A DNA stretch of 64,000 nucleotides from Arctopsyche grandis. Taxonomy: Eukaryota > Arthropoda > Insecta > Trichoptera > Hydropsychidae. A program made the position numbers and the translations under genes. The DNA lies in NCBI RefSeq assembly GCF_051622035.1, contig NC_135355.1:39041986-39105985 (forward strand), given 5' to 3'. The notes below the pieces were generated by a model, which saw only the letters and a program-made list of their open reading frames with translations, searched no databases and had not been told where the DNA came from. Position 1 is the first letter of the stretch, and each line of letters opens with the position of its first letter. Of this stretch, positions 36,894 through 48,395 are shown piece after piece.

Positions 36894-37191
36894 GTAGCTA
36901 TTCTCGGCTTTAAATTAGCATCCCTGGATTTTTCGCATCATCAGAACTTTTCCAATTTCAGCATTATATAGCCCAAGGGGCGAAGAACAGCCTGCTCCAC
37001 GGGAGTCCTTTATTAGACTATCCGCTAGCTTGAGGTCAATCAGCTGAGTGTGAGTGTCAGGCGTCCGCGAGGAGTCATCTTCCACTCGCGCAACCAAGAT
37101 TATTTCGGAGGTGGCCTCAAGAATGCCAACGATCTAAGATTTGGAGAACATTTCCTCCAGATAGATCACGTCACACCGGTTGTAAATTGAT

Positions 37192-37282
37192 TTAACCGCT
37201 TAGCTGCCCAAAGCGCCTTAAGGAGCAAACAGCCGTATCTATTATACGCTCAGCGCGTCGGCTGGGCGTCTAAGCGGTTAAA
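37192..37282. mobile_element. Short palindromic MITE
   Basis: The 20-bp arms TTTAACCGCTTAGCTGCCCA and TGGGCGTCTAAGCGGTTAAA differ at two positions and enclose about 51 bp. The ends resemble those of the repeats at 9225 and 21993 (TTAACCRCTT). No clear target duplication is seen. Confidence 0.55.
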
Positions 37283-37559
37283 GCACGACATTACAATACG
37301 TATACAGAAAAATACGTCAATACTGTCCAAGCAACCGAGGGAGACCATTTTGATACCTCCAAATAACTTGTCATTGTTCTTTAATGGCTTTGGCCTTGAA
37401 TTGATCATGCACAGCATTTCATATTGTATTATACATAAATTAATCAAGCCTACTCGTCTAACAGATTGTTCCAAAGCAACAAGTGTGCTACACCGATTAA
37501 GAATGGTAAAAAGTACATGAAAATACAAGTAAAAATACATAAATGGAAGAAAAGAAATA

Positions 37560-37625
37560 GAGAAAAATAAATTAACATGACATTAAAAATTCTTAGTGAT
37601 CGACTCAACCGTTCTAATTGGTCGC
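37560..37625 (-). mobile_element. LINE 3'-end fragment
   Basis: The block CTAATTGGTCGCGACTTCCG corresponds to CTAAATGGTCGCGACTTCCG in the 3' region of the minus-strand LINE at about 48411. Only the end of the element appears to remain. Confidence 0.45.
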
Positions 37626-38855
37626 GACTTCCGTAACTTAGAAAGTGGTGCAGAAAATGGAACCGTTGATGTCGTCGGCAAGCTTGTGGTAATAGGGAAG
37701 ATTTTCCTGTCCCAGTATTATCTATAATGAATAGCAGTAATCGATTCTTACTGCTTTAAATTTGATCTAAAGATATTATGAGTATTAAATTTAAACTCAT
37801 CCTTTTGTCACTGTATTTTGTGACGTCTGGAACTGGTTATCATCCATGTGTTGTTCTGGTATGACGTCTTCCTGTTCAAAAGCATGGATTTGAATGAACG
37901 CATTTTCCAGCTGTTTGTTTCGCATTGTGTACAGTCCATGTGTGCACTAGAATCCTGTAAACTTCCATATAAACTGGTATATCATCATCATAACTATTTG
38001 CTTGATGACATCTCCTAGTAGCCATTATCACCCATAGGATGAGCTAATATATCATCCACCGTAAATAATATTCATATTCTTAAAAACTTGCTAAAAGTTG
38101 AACAGCCGATTCCAATGAAGAATCGGGCTTATAAACAAATGCAGTAGAAGATGTACGATCTGTAACAAGACCGACAAAGTCAATATTGATTCCAGTAAGA
38201 TGATCCTGAGTCAAAAGAGTTGTATAGTATTCCAAGTGCAGTGTATTTCCACTTGCAAATACTTTTACCTTTGGAGACATGAGTAAATGTTGAAAAGTCG
38301 CGCATGTTAACAATGACTAAAGACATCATTAGAGTTAAATACATTATATCCATAAGTGAAAAAAAAGATAGTATGGCGAAGAGATAAATGAATATTTTCT
38401 TTTAACTTCGCGTCTCTGAATTATATTCGTATTCAGTATGTTAGTAGACTACCCGAAGACGAAGTCTGAATACAACGTTAAGACTTGTGTTTAGATCCAT
38501 TGTCTTTTTCAAAACATCATCGTTAAACTCTTGGAGACAACCTGTCCCTGGAAAGATGAATTTACCACCAAAATAAGACCACCCGTACACCCCATTCACA
38601 AATTGAATCCTACAATTATTTCCAGTTAGGTATGCTCACAATTACTGGTACAGCCAAAATACTTTTCGCCGTGTCTGATCGATTAAAATTAAATAAGTAA
38701 GTAACCTTTTACATTCCACTTAAATAGTTTGACCTTACGAATTTTATTTTATACAGTTAGAAAATTCCATTCGCACTTTGTTAACACATTTGAACTACCA
38801 CCATAATATATAACATATAAAAACTTTGCAATTTATATAATTTGTTTGTTTTTTA
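37626..38855. other. Intergenic region
   Basis: A 77-codon minus-strand frame at 38080-38313 is the longest open stretch. I recognise no family in it and no splice context. The remainder is AT-rich. Confidence 0.5.
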
Positions 38856-38859
38856 CATT

Positions 38860-39120
38860 AAGTTTCACTTACGATTACAATTCAGGAAAAAGTTTGCCTC
38901 TTATCCGATCGTTTTCATACTTATTGCCATATTGTTCATTTTGGTCATCAATATAAGTAAATGGATCCTTCGCTATTACGATGGTGCAAAAATATCGTGT
39001 AACACGCGTTTGATATCTGCCCAGCGAAATAGTCGTTGACGTTTGTCCATCGTTTGTTTATTAGTTTTGAACATAGATGGCGGTAGTAAAATAAAATTAT
39101 TGTTTTTATTCAAAATAATA
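38860..39120 (-). mobile_element. MITE with CATACCTC-type ends, copy 2 of 3
   Basis: This is the reverse complement of the 17436 and 59771 elements. It shares TTTCACTTACGATTACAATT, CTCTTATCCGATCG, the CATCGTAATAGCG block and ACATAGATGGCGGTAG. The terminal CATACCTC is eroded. Confidence 0.7.
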
Positions 39121-39329
39121 ATTTTATTTCCGATTTTGATAAACTGGCATACATATTAAGTTTTGGGGCAAAGAAAGGACGTGACTTAATAAATAAAAAA
39201 TGTCTAAATTAGACATTTTTTTTTCGACTAATATTCAAGTTTTTTGTTCCCAATTAACATCTCAAACTGCAGATAGGTCTCAATACATATTGTTTTTATA
39301 TACATTTTCAGTCTCTTTTTTTTTTTTTA

Positions 39330-39700
39330 TTGTTTGTAACCAATCTGGATTAGACATTGCGGGCTAAGAATTTTGAAACCTTGGAAATTTGTGCACCCCC
39401 GTGCAACTTTAAGGCCGCGGACGTTGGTGTTACTTAACTAATTGCCAACGGGTCGTTGATCAGCCGCCGAATGCAGCCGCCGGGGAGTGCTGAAGACCTT
39501 CAGATGTGAACCACTAATCTCCCATTCATTGTCACTTTCATACCGAGGACGGGTTGGCTGTAATCTCCCGGGCCCGGTGTTTCAGGCGGGAGCTTCAGTG
39601 GTCCATCTCAGTGACGCATTACTTCCCGCAATGTTAATCTTGACGGTTATGACAGTGAAGGGTAAATTTGATCGATAGCAAGTGGCTCGTTGATATAAAA
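39330..39700. other. GC-richer dispersed-element-like segment
   Basis: The composition differs from the AT-rich surroundings (blocks such as GCAGCCGCCGGGGAGTGC and CTCCCGGGCCCGG). No coding frame beyond about 60 codons and no second copy in the window were seen. It may be part of a retroelement. Confidence 0.3.
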
Positions 39701-40276
39701 TCTATAATGTCATAATATGTATTGAAATCGTTACTGGTTGATTGTTCTTTGCAGTGCTTCAAAAGACGTTTGCATAAAATTGGGTATAGAATAAAGTAAA
39801 AATCAATATAAATGTAATATGTGCGTCCTGACTTTTAGCCTTTTTGTTGAATGAACAGTCTCAAAATATGTGTCAAACTCTGAGAAATGGCAAACTTAGT
39901 TATAATAATCGAGTGATTGAATTATGTGATACTATAATTTGGACTTAATTTTGGAAAGTTTTCAGTGTAAATGTATGAATTTACAGTTTCGTTGGTTCTG
40001 AAAATACAATACAATATAAGACATATTCAAGAACTTATTTTCTAACTGTATACGATATATATTTTTGATGCTTATTTATTTTTTATCTATAAATGACACA
40101 GGATTTACAGGGCTCTAATTTTTAAGAATTTATAAATTGTGTTTATGCACGAAATTCATATGCCCCGTTTTCCTATTATGTGTGTGTTGAATCAAACAGA
40201 GTATTTTTTGAAAATAGATTCAAGAGGAATATAAACAAAGTTATTATTTTTTTTTTTTTTTTTTTTTTTTTACATA

Positions 40277-40800
40277 CCAGGAAGGCATTACAGGTAAACC
40301 CCAATGCGCCTTCCTGGCCAAATTACAAACAATACATTATCTCCCGGTGCGTCATGCGCACAATCTCGGGAAATGCGGCGAGGGAGGGTGTGAAAGTCAC
40401 ATTAATATTCGCCTCTTTGACTACTTGGTTCCTTTGGAACGCAGAAGTCTCGAGAGCGGTGGGCTTTTCCACTATCTCATCTCGTGTGGGGGGTGGCCCC
40501 CGTTGCGCCATTCCTCCTTTTGGGATGGTTTTGGGAAGTGGCGGTTTCGACTGCCTACTACCAGATGACTGGGTTTGCGCGTCAGGTCTAGAAGACTGTA
40601 TAGCGCGAGGGTTTCTACGGTTTTCGGGTCTACCTTTGTAGACTCCTTGTTGCCTTTCGGGTTGTGTTGTATATCCGTTGTCAGCCATTGGTGCGTTGTA
40701 AGCGGTTTGTCGAGTTGGTGTTGGTGTGTTGGTTGGTTTTGGTGTTACGTGGTACGTAAGTCGTGATGACTTGTGGTTGTCCAGTAAACAAGTTCCGAAC
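40277..40800 (-). mobile_element. LINE-derived element with open frame and terminal hairpin (copy B)
   Basis: On the minus strand a start codon at 40688 opens a 121-codon frame (MADNGYTTQPERQQGVYKGR and onward). It is polar and rich in Pro, Gln and Arg. The stop is followed within about 10 bp by the terminal hairpin CCAGGAAG...CTTCCTGG (40277-40317), then a run of over 20 A. An ORF1-like start fused almost directly to a 3' tail suggests an internally deleted LINE derivative. Confidence 0.45.
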
Positions 40801-40828
40801 CTCGGACCTCATAAAATGGGATATACAT

Positions 40829-40880
40829 ACAAGTTTCTCTTATCATATATGCATATACATATATGATAAGAGAAACTTGT
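40829..40880. repeat. Perfect 52-bp palindrome
   Basis: Arms of 23 nt (start ACAAGTTTCTCTTATC) pair perfectly around the 6-nt loop CATATA. It lies just beyond the 5' side of the LINE-derived element. Confidence 0.95.
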
Positions 40881-41300
40881 TGCAAAAAAAGTCACCCTTG
40901 CGGTGGTAGCAAGTTCTCTCATCACAGGAGGCCTAATTCCCCGGTCTGTTACCAGTAATCTTGAGGTACCTGAATGGAAAAATTTGCTGGAAAACTACAA
41001 TTTTTCTCGATAACAATCTCTACTATTTCCTTTTTTGGGTTTTTAATTTTGTTCAATGTATTTTGGACTATTGGTCCGTACCGACGAGTATCGTCATTGC
41101 TCGTCCTTGGCAATATTACTTCCTCCGATTGCAATACCAGTAGTTATTATATCTTGAGGTAGCCGAATGAGAAAATCGTCTGTAAAACTACATCATTCTC
41201 ATAAATAACGCGAATGACCGCTTGCATTAAGCTTAGTTCACTTACAAACTTACAAAATGGTTACATAAAACTAAAACATACAAAATTTTATTCAAAAAGA

Positions 41301-42071
41301 TCAAGGCTGTCCGATGCTTGGCTTGAAGGCGACGGTGAGGAAGGAGCTAAAGCCATTAAGTCGATCCTCCTTCATTGTCGACCTCAGCCATGTCTTTGTA
41401 CGCAGCAATGTTGAAAAACTTCTTTCTACTGTAGCAATAGATACAGGTAGACAAGCAAATATTTTGTACAGCGTGTGCAAAGTAGGATAGTAAGATCTAG
41501 GACAAACAGACAAGGCTTGCATAACAGAATCACAGGATAATTAAGGGCGTTTATGTTTATGTGCTTATATTGAAGGATCTCTCCCATTAATCACTTTTTA
41601 ATCACAAAGGGTGATTCTCCTTCAAAGAACGATAGTTCAGTTAAGCACTGATTCAATTTATGTGCCAGATCATTACCGGCATGTTTTAGTAGTTGTGAGG
41701 GCAAAAGTATGTTGAATTTTAAATGATAAATATTTTCTTCAGCAAAACTTTCTCATGTCAGTCGTAACATGGTCCAGTGTTGGAATAAAAACAGTTCTTT
41801 GCCAATATGTCATAGCATCATCATTATGATCGCAGTTTTCCCTGTGTCTTTGTCTGCCTGTAAGACGAGGAACACTGATCTCCACGTCCAACTCTTCCAT
41901 AACTGCCTTCGCCTCTTCAACAATACGAGCAAAGTGGCTATCAGCATTAGCTCTCATGTCCTCATACACCTTGAGCGTCGAATCTATTTTTGATTTTGCC
42001 ATCGCGACGTCTATGCTAGGGTCTTGTAAGATTTTGCTGACTGGATATGTTATGCTCATAATGTCACTCAC
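41301..42071 (-). pseudogene. hAT transposase relic (52-kDa-repressor/ZMYM-like)
   Basis: The frame at 41301-41522 contains PTLHTLYKIFACLPVSIATV, ERSFSTLLRTKTWLRSTM and KEDRLNGF, the C-terminal dimerisation domain of this hAT group. The frame at 41739-42071 holds the preceding helical part, ending in DHVTTDMRKFC. The two are out of frame, with stops between. An inverted pair TGCTCTATAAGTTGC (42161) and GCAACTTATAGAGCA (42251) lies beyond it. Confidence 0.8.
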
Positions 42072-42726
42072 TGTAAACAGTGTGATAATAAACTCGCAAT
42101 TAGTGAGAGCTCGAATGAGAATATTGACTTTGGCAGCCGTTATTCTATCCTTTCCTGGCTTGCTCTATAAGTTGCGTGCCAGCGGCTGCCGTGTGTATGA
42201 GTGGGCTCGAGTGACTGATTTTACGTGTCTGTCTGACCGTGCGTGCGCATTGCAACTTATAGAGCATTAGATTGAATGGAGGGGGAAATAGGTCGTAACC
42301 AACACAAGTCCGTCCATATAATATAAAAGTTCAGCGGATTGCTACGTTGATTCATTCGAAACTTGACTATCCCAAGATGTGAACACTTCGCCACTAGTAT
42401 CATTTCGATCTGATCTGGAAACCCCTACTCACGCCCACGCAACAACATTCATACATGTTGATTAAGGGTATGATTAAATCACGACGTCGAATTATTTTGA
42501 GGTTGTTATTTTATATGTACGTATACAGTACACGAAGAATTGTACTGATTTGGAACATTTTATGTTATCGCCGAAGTATGGGCCGAAATTGCACTCCAAT
42601 ATAAATCTTTATCTTTGCGCGGGATTGCTTGAATTACAAGTACTCGATTTTCCGATCATTTTCGGACCCAGACTTTTTATTTCTTGAGAACGAAATCAAA
42701 GCCTTTCGTTATTAATCTTTTTTGTT

Positions 42727-43430
42727 TTCATCCTTAAAGAATTCATACAATATGGATCTCTACACGATTTAGCGCGGACCTTATGGGCTAACCTATAAAA
42801 CAAAGAAATACATATCTAAGTGAATTGCCGAAGAGTTCTTTAAACTTGACTTGTTCAATGAGTCTGATGGTATTAATCGACTATCGCATCAAAGGTGCGG
42901 CTTATATAATCGATTATTTTTATCGACTCAAAACAAGCTTCGATTGTATCATACAAAGTTATTTCAACTTCAAACAAGGTTGCTATTTAAAAAATCAATG
43001 GAGATGCATAAAAGTTTTAAATTTATATAGTATAATCGAAGTATACACATGTGTGTGTACATAGGTAGCTTCTAATTTAATTTTTTTTGGTTTCATCCTT
43101 AAAGAATAATTAATGCACCCACAATATGGATCTCTACACGATTTAGCGAGAACCTCACGGGCTAACCTATAAAACAAAGAAATACATATCAAAGTGAATT
43201 GCCGAAGAGTTCTTTATACCAGCGAAGAAGTACGTTTGGTTGTATTGGTCACTGTTTATTTTTGTTCTCGTTTCATCTCCGTTTCCACTTTTCCAGACTC
43301 TGGCTGTTGGCGGGGTCACAATTTATGTGGTTGGGAGATGGGATTGGGACCTATATAATCGATTTTTATCGACTCAAAACATTAAAACCACTATTGTCTT
43401 TCCCATCGATGGTGGTCCTTGATAGATCAA
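42727..43430. repeat. Two-copy tandem duplication of about 360 bp
   Basis: The blocks ATATGGATCTCTACACGATT, AAACAAAGAAATACATATC and GAATTGCCGAAGAGTTCTTT occur at about 42750-42840 and again at 43120-43215. Each is followed by a TATAATCGAT...TTTATCGACTCAAAAC block (about 42906 and 43354). It is non-coding. Confidence 0.75.
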
Positions 43431-44011
43431 GTTGTATCTCATTTTAGATGCTCCAATTGCGTGTTTTTAAGTTGTTGGATTTGAGGATCGCACCGGTCAT
43501 GGGTCATATTTCTACTGTTACAAGATTCTCTGATGAAAATCGTCTTTTCAGGGCTGTTTGGATCCATTCACTTGCTCCATTAGTGAGCGTGAATTCAATC
43601 CCTGAAGGACGACTCCTCGCAGGAATTCCTTCTGCTTGCGTCACCCTATCTCACAAAAAAAGGTGCACGAGTTCTGAAGTTCTGTTATTAATTCTGCTAC
43701 GAATTCTGTCGAGCGAGAGGGGGCTCGGCCAAGTTCGTATCCGTTTCTTGGTGTGATATTTTCACCAGTTTCGCATCTACTAATAATGCCTCCATAACGG
43801 CTGTAAGTAATCACAGCTACCTCGAAATAATAAGAAGCTATTTTCATTGTTTTAATTGCCAACGTCAAATAATATGATCTTGGGATTCAACATAAGCCAC
43901 AAATAGTTTTGGTTTTATCAAAACATCTTCGAATCCACAAATCATCTTCATCCACCTTACTGGTAAACTGCTCTATGTTATTTTATTTTATTTTTTTTTA
44001 TTTAATTTACA

Positions 44012-44052
44012 CCAAGAAGGCCTAACAGGTAAACCCAATGCACCTTCCTGGC
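44012..44052 (-). mobile_element. LINE 3' terminal hairpin (copy C)
   Basis: On the minus strand CCAGGAAGG and CCTTCTTGG flank a loop containing TGCATTGGG and CCTGTTAG, followed by an A-rich tail. The stem is of the copy B type with one pair lost. A simple-repeat stretch lies on its 5' side. Confidence 0.55.
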
Positions 44053-44079
44053 CAAAGACAATTATATAAACATATATGT

Positions 44080-44252
44080 ACACCATCCATATATACACAA
44101 ATACACATACATACATACATAAATATAAAAATACACATACACACCTACACATATATATATTCACATATACATATACACATACACATACATTACATACATC
44201 CATAAACATACAAACATTATACATGCATATACACATAAATAAAGATAAATTA

Positions 44253-44295
<43 letters not shown>
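44080..44295. repeat. Microsatellite cluster (CA/TA-rich)
   Basis: Imperfect ACATAC and CACATA repeats are followed by an uninterrupted (TA)n tract at about 44256-44294. Confidence 0.9.
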
Positions 44296-44299
<4 letters not shown>

Positions 44300-45093
44300 T
44301 AAATAGCATACATATATGTTTCTTCCTTACTAATCGGCATTTTAAAATGACACTTATTTATTTGATTTTTCCAGATTCATGGCACTTGATGTCTGCATAA
44401 TCAAGGAGTTGCTAGGAGAAATCCTGGCGGTGTAATAGGCCAACAATCGCACCCGTAGACGAGTTCGTCCGGAGACAAGCAAGCATGTAAATCCTGATGA
44501 CTGAAGCAATACAAACTGATAACACAAATCAGTAACTGATGTAAGTACCTACATACTTTTGGATTCAATAATATACCAATGTTTTCCTGTTTTATTAACG
44601 TATAACTTTTTATACGGTATCAGGTTTTTTTTTTTTACTACATCGTATTTCTATGTTGATTGCAGCACAGTGAAAAGGAAACGCTCCAATGGAAGCAAGC
44701 AAAATAATTAATGGAAGGCAAAGCAAATTGGAATCAACAGACTCAACATTATATAATGAGACAAAAAATTTATACTGTTTATTTGGGTTTCATCGATGGT
44801 TTCGTGTCCTCATCGCTCTATTTTCTAAGAATAATTTAATAAAAACTTAATATGTTATATATATTCGTAAATATACATGTACATATGCATGTGTGAAGTA
44901 AATAAAAAGAATCAAGGCAAATTACTGTATTTATTTTTATTTATTATACTTCAGTGGCAGCTATTGCACTGAATCTATTGCAGCACTGTGACCAAACATA
45001 TTAGTTACATTTTATTATTTATCTTATACATGTATACATTTTTTACATTAAACACAACATATGGTCAAACATTGTACAAAGAATTATAAGTAT

Positions 45094-45529
45094 TGTTGCG
45101 TAGGGGTGGGTGGAGGATCCAAGTAAAAGGCCAAAGTCGTTTCACAGCATTTATTGATGATTAAGGAGATACACACACTAGCAGTGCTACGTCCAGAATG
45201 TCTTGATATCGCATAAGTACCTCCTTATTAAGGACAGGTCTCTCAGGGCATCTTCGACGTCCGTTTTGTTTACCTATTGTTGTGGTCACGTACTAGATGT
45301 GCCACGGAAGTCAGTCCCACGCTATCGCTGTGGGTTCGAAGATGTTTTGACTTCTTCGACCGACCATCAACTCGACCGGGAAGCCGTGCCGCCCACTTAG
45401 TTCATTCGGGAGTTCTTTGTTAGCCGAATGCACTTAAGATAATCCTCGAAACCAATTACAACGGTCATATAGTCTCTGGGATGCTACTTGGCCTAATCCG
45501 ATTGCACTTATTCGGCGGTGTACGTAACA
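45094..45529 (-). mobile_element. Probable solo LTR
   Basis: The plus strand begins TGTTGCGTAG and ends GTACGTAACA, an imperfect inverted TGTT...AACA terminus typical of LTRs. Read on the minus strand it starts TGTTACGTACACCG. No internal retroelement coding region adjoins it, and I find no clear flanking duplication. Confidence 0.4.
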
Positions 45530-45689
45530 TTATCATACAAATATCAATTGACATGCACAGAGACATCTATGGTCAAATTTACAGCATTTTATACAATTAT
45601 GCAAAATTCGATATTTGCGACAATATGGTAAAAAGAATTTTCCAAAAAAATTTTTAAGTGGACCAACCAGTCTGGGATTAAGATACATA

Positions 45690-47391
45690 TAAAGTGGCTA
45701 GGTTATTCAGTATGACGCTTGTCTGTCGGAAGGAACCTTTCCAAAACCATGGAAAAGACAAAAACTCGTGCTGATTTCAAAAGGAAAGGGAGGGCCACCA
45801 GGACCCTCATCATACAGACCACTCTGCCTACTAGATGGGGTAGGAAAACTACTAGAGAGACTTCTTCTACAGCGACTACAACAACAGCTGGAAAACAACG
45901 ACACAGGACTGTCATCGCAGCAATTTGGATTTCGACCCAGTCGCTAAACTATTGACGCGATCAGTGAAGTCGTAGACACCGTAAGACTTGCATGGCGTGG
46001 GAGCGTCAAGGCGAGCAAACATGTTGTGATGATCGCACTCGACATAAAAAATGCATTCAACACTGCCAACTGGGGAAGGACTCGATGCATTAGTCACTAT
46101 CAATGCTCCGTAAAAACTTATCAAGATGATCGAGAGCTATTTTTCGTACAGAATGCATGGGCAAAAAATACGAGCGATCAGTCACTGCGGGCGTACCACA
46201 GGGATCGGTCCTGGGCCCGGCGCTTTGGAATGTAATGTACGACAGCTTGTTGAAGATCCCAATGCCAGATGAAACGAGCCTGGTCGCCTTTGCTGACGAT
46301 GTCGCGTTGCTTGTCACCGCAAAGAACACAACATCTTTACCGCAGAAAGCTGCTGCCTCCTCAAATAACAGTCAACGGTTTTGAGGTGACGTTCAGCAGA
46401 TCACTACGGTATTTGGCAGTGCAGATGGATGACAAATTACGCTTTGCAGAACATGCGGAAAAAGCGGGAGCTAGGGCGGCCCAAATAGCAGAAGACCTCG
46501 CCAGACTGATGCCCAACATCGGTGGACCGAAACAGAGGAGAAGAAAACTATACTGCGAAGTAGTACACTCAGTCCTCCTGTACGGTGCTCCGATTTGGGC
46601 GGAATCGACAAAGGTTGAGAGGACGAGGCTCAGCCTCGCTAGAGTTCAAAGAAAAGCTGCATTAAGAGTCGCAGCGGCATACCGAACAGTATCAGAAGAT
46701 GCCATCCTGGTGTTGTGCGCCATTCCACCGATCGACTTACTCGCTCTTGAACGACAAGCGATCTACAGAGGTGAAAAGAAGAGTACAGCCAGAGAGACCA
46801 CAATGATCAAATGGCAAGACAGATGGAACGGGTCTGAAAAAGGTCGATGGACACACCATCTCATCGGAGACCTAAAAGCTTGGTGCCAAAGAAAGCACGG
46901 TGAACTGAATCACCACACGACCCAAATACTCGCAGGTCACGGGTGCTTCGGGACCTTCCTACACAAAATAGGGAAGGAAACAACTCCGAAGTGCCACCAC
47001 TGTGAAAACGAGAAGGACGACGCGGCCCACACAACCTTTGATGACAGAAGAACATTCAGAACTGTCATCGACGTAGAACACCTGACGCTGAGAAACATGA
47101 TCTTCGACATACTGGATAGCGCAACTGCCTGGTCAGCGTGGGAAGCATTTGCTTCCAAGATAATGAAAAGTAAAGAAGACGCAGAAAGAACCCGATAATT
47201 TTAAGGAAGAGCCATAAATGGCTGAGACAAATCTGCTTTCCCGAAGCAAAACATGAAAATGTGTCCGGGGAGCGGAGGAGTCAAGGGGGTGGGGTTTAGT
47301 CGGTAAAAATCCGACACTATCCTCCAGTGCGGGCTGGAGGATGTCTTTGGAAGATTCCCCACCTCCGACGATAAAAAAAAAAAAAAAAAAA
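45690..47391 (+). mobile_element. R1/I-group LINE, 5'-truncated and frameshifted
   Basis: Conceptual translation across frames gives reverse transcriptase blocks in order. First EGTFPKPWKRQKLVLISKG, then SSYRPLCLLDGVGKLLERLL, FGFRP, ALDIKNAFNTANW, GVPQGSVLGPALW and the catalytic AFADDVALL. The last 309-codon open frame (46269-47198) covers the part after the catalytic centre and ends with a Cys/His motif, CHHCENEKDDAAH. The 3' UTR has a hairpin (GTCGG...CCGAC, then ATCCTCCAG...CTGGAGGAT) and ends in 19 A (47373-47391). Frameshifts and stops upstream show it is inactive. Confidence 0.85.
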
Positions 47392-48395
47392 GGTTAATCA
47401 GTAAAACAACAAGACTGAAAAATCAAGACAAGAAAAATCTTAATTACACGCTAAATCCTGTTTTACGTGTGATTAGTGGATAAATTCAGCGACAATTGAA
47501 GAATATACATATCTCGTCGGAACTGCAAAGTCATGTAAAATACTGGCGTCAAGTCATTCATCGTGTTATTAATGTCATTTAAATTGGCTAAATGTTTTCG
47601 GCACTTCGATGGTATCAAGACAGTCTAATTTTTCTAACAATCCTGGAAATTTTCCATCTTTTATTACTTTTAGCAACTTATGATCCATTTTTGAAATCAT
47701 CGATAACCAAATATAAAGCAGGTTGTGTGACTGAATGCAGAACAGATTTTTCTATGTAAGAAAGGTATGTATTACTATTTTGGAAAGTTTTTTTTATACA
47801 TGTGTATAACCCCCCCCACCTTACACACATGAAATAATATGTGTTAAAAGGAGGGGGGCGCCTGGAATTCACGTTACGCCACTGATTTCAAAGGTATAAT
47901 TTGTTTCCTGATGTATAACCTTAACAAACCAAATAAATGTGGTATCAGAATATACGTGTTAGCGGATTCAGGATCTGGCTATATTTATTCTTTCGTCCCA
48001 TATATATTATGATATTATGACCACAAATAATTTGATTAGACCAGATCTAACATATTCACGTCAAGAATTGTTCTATTCTATTAATTTGTGCCATCTAAGA
48101 GTGTACCGAAAAAAATTGCCCATAAATCCTTGGGTTTGGTGCATCCGCTCTAAAATCGCCAGACAAACGAACGACAGATTAACAGAACGGCAGCTTTAAA
48201 CGTAATTCTCGTTTTCTCGAATGATAGATTGCACATCAGATGAGTAACCTTTCGATGTGCACAGATGCAATTATTAAAATTGAGTTGGATCTTTCTGGCG
48301 AGTTTAATAAGGCAAGATTCGGAACATACCGAAAAGATAACTAAATAAAACATGACAGAAAAAAAGAATTCTTAATAAATTCATAATTAAATAAA
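47392..48395. other. Intergenic region
   Basis: No gene is seen. A short G-rich block near 47845-47880, reading CAGTGGCGTAACGTGAATTC on the minus strand, resembles the end of a DNA transposon. Confidence 0.45.

Noticed and set aside
44076-44306. 76-codon frame rich in Tyr, Ile and Thr
   Set aside because: It is a direct translation of CA/TA microsatellites.
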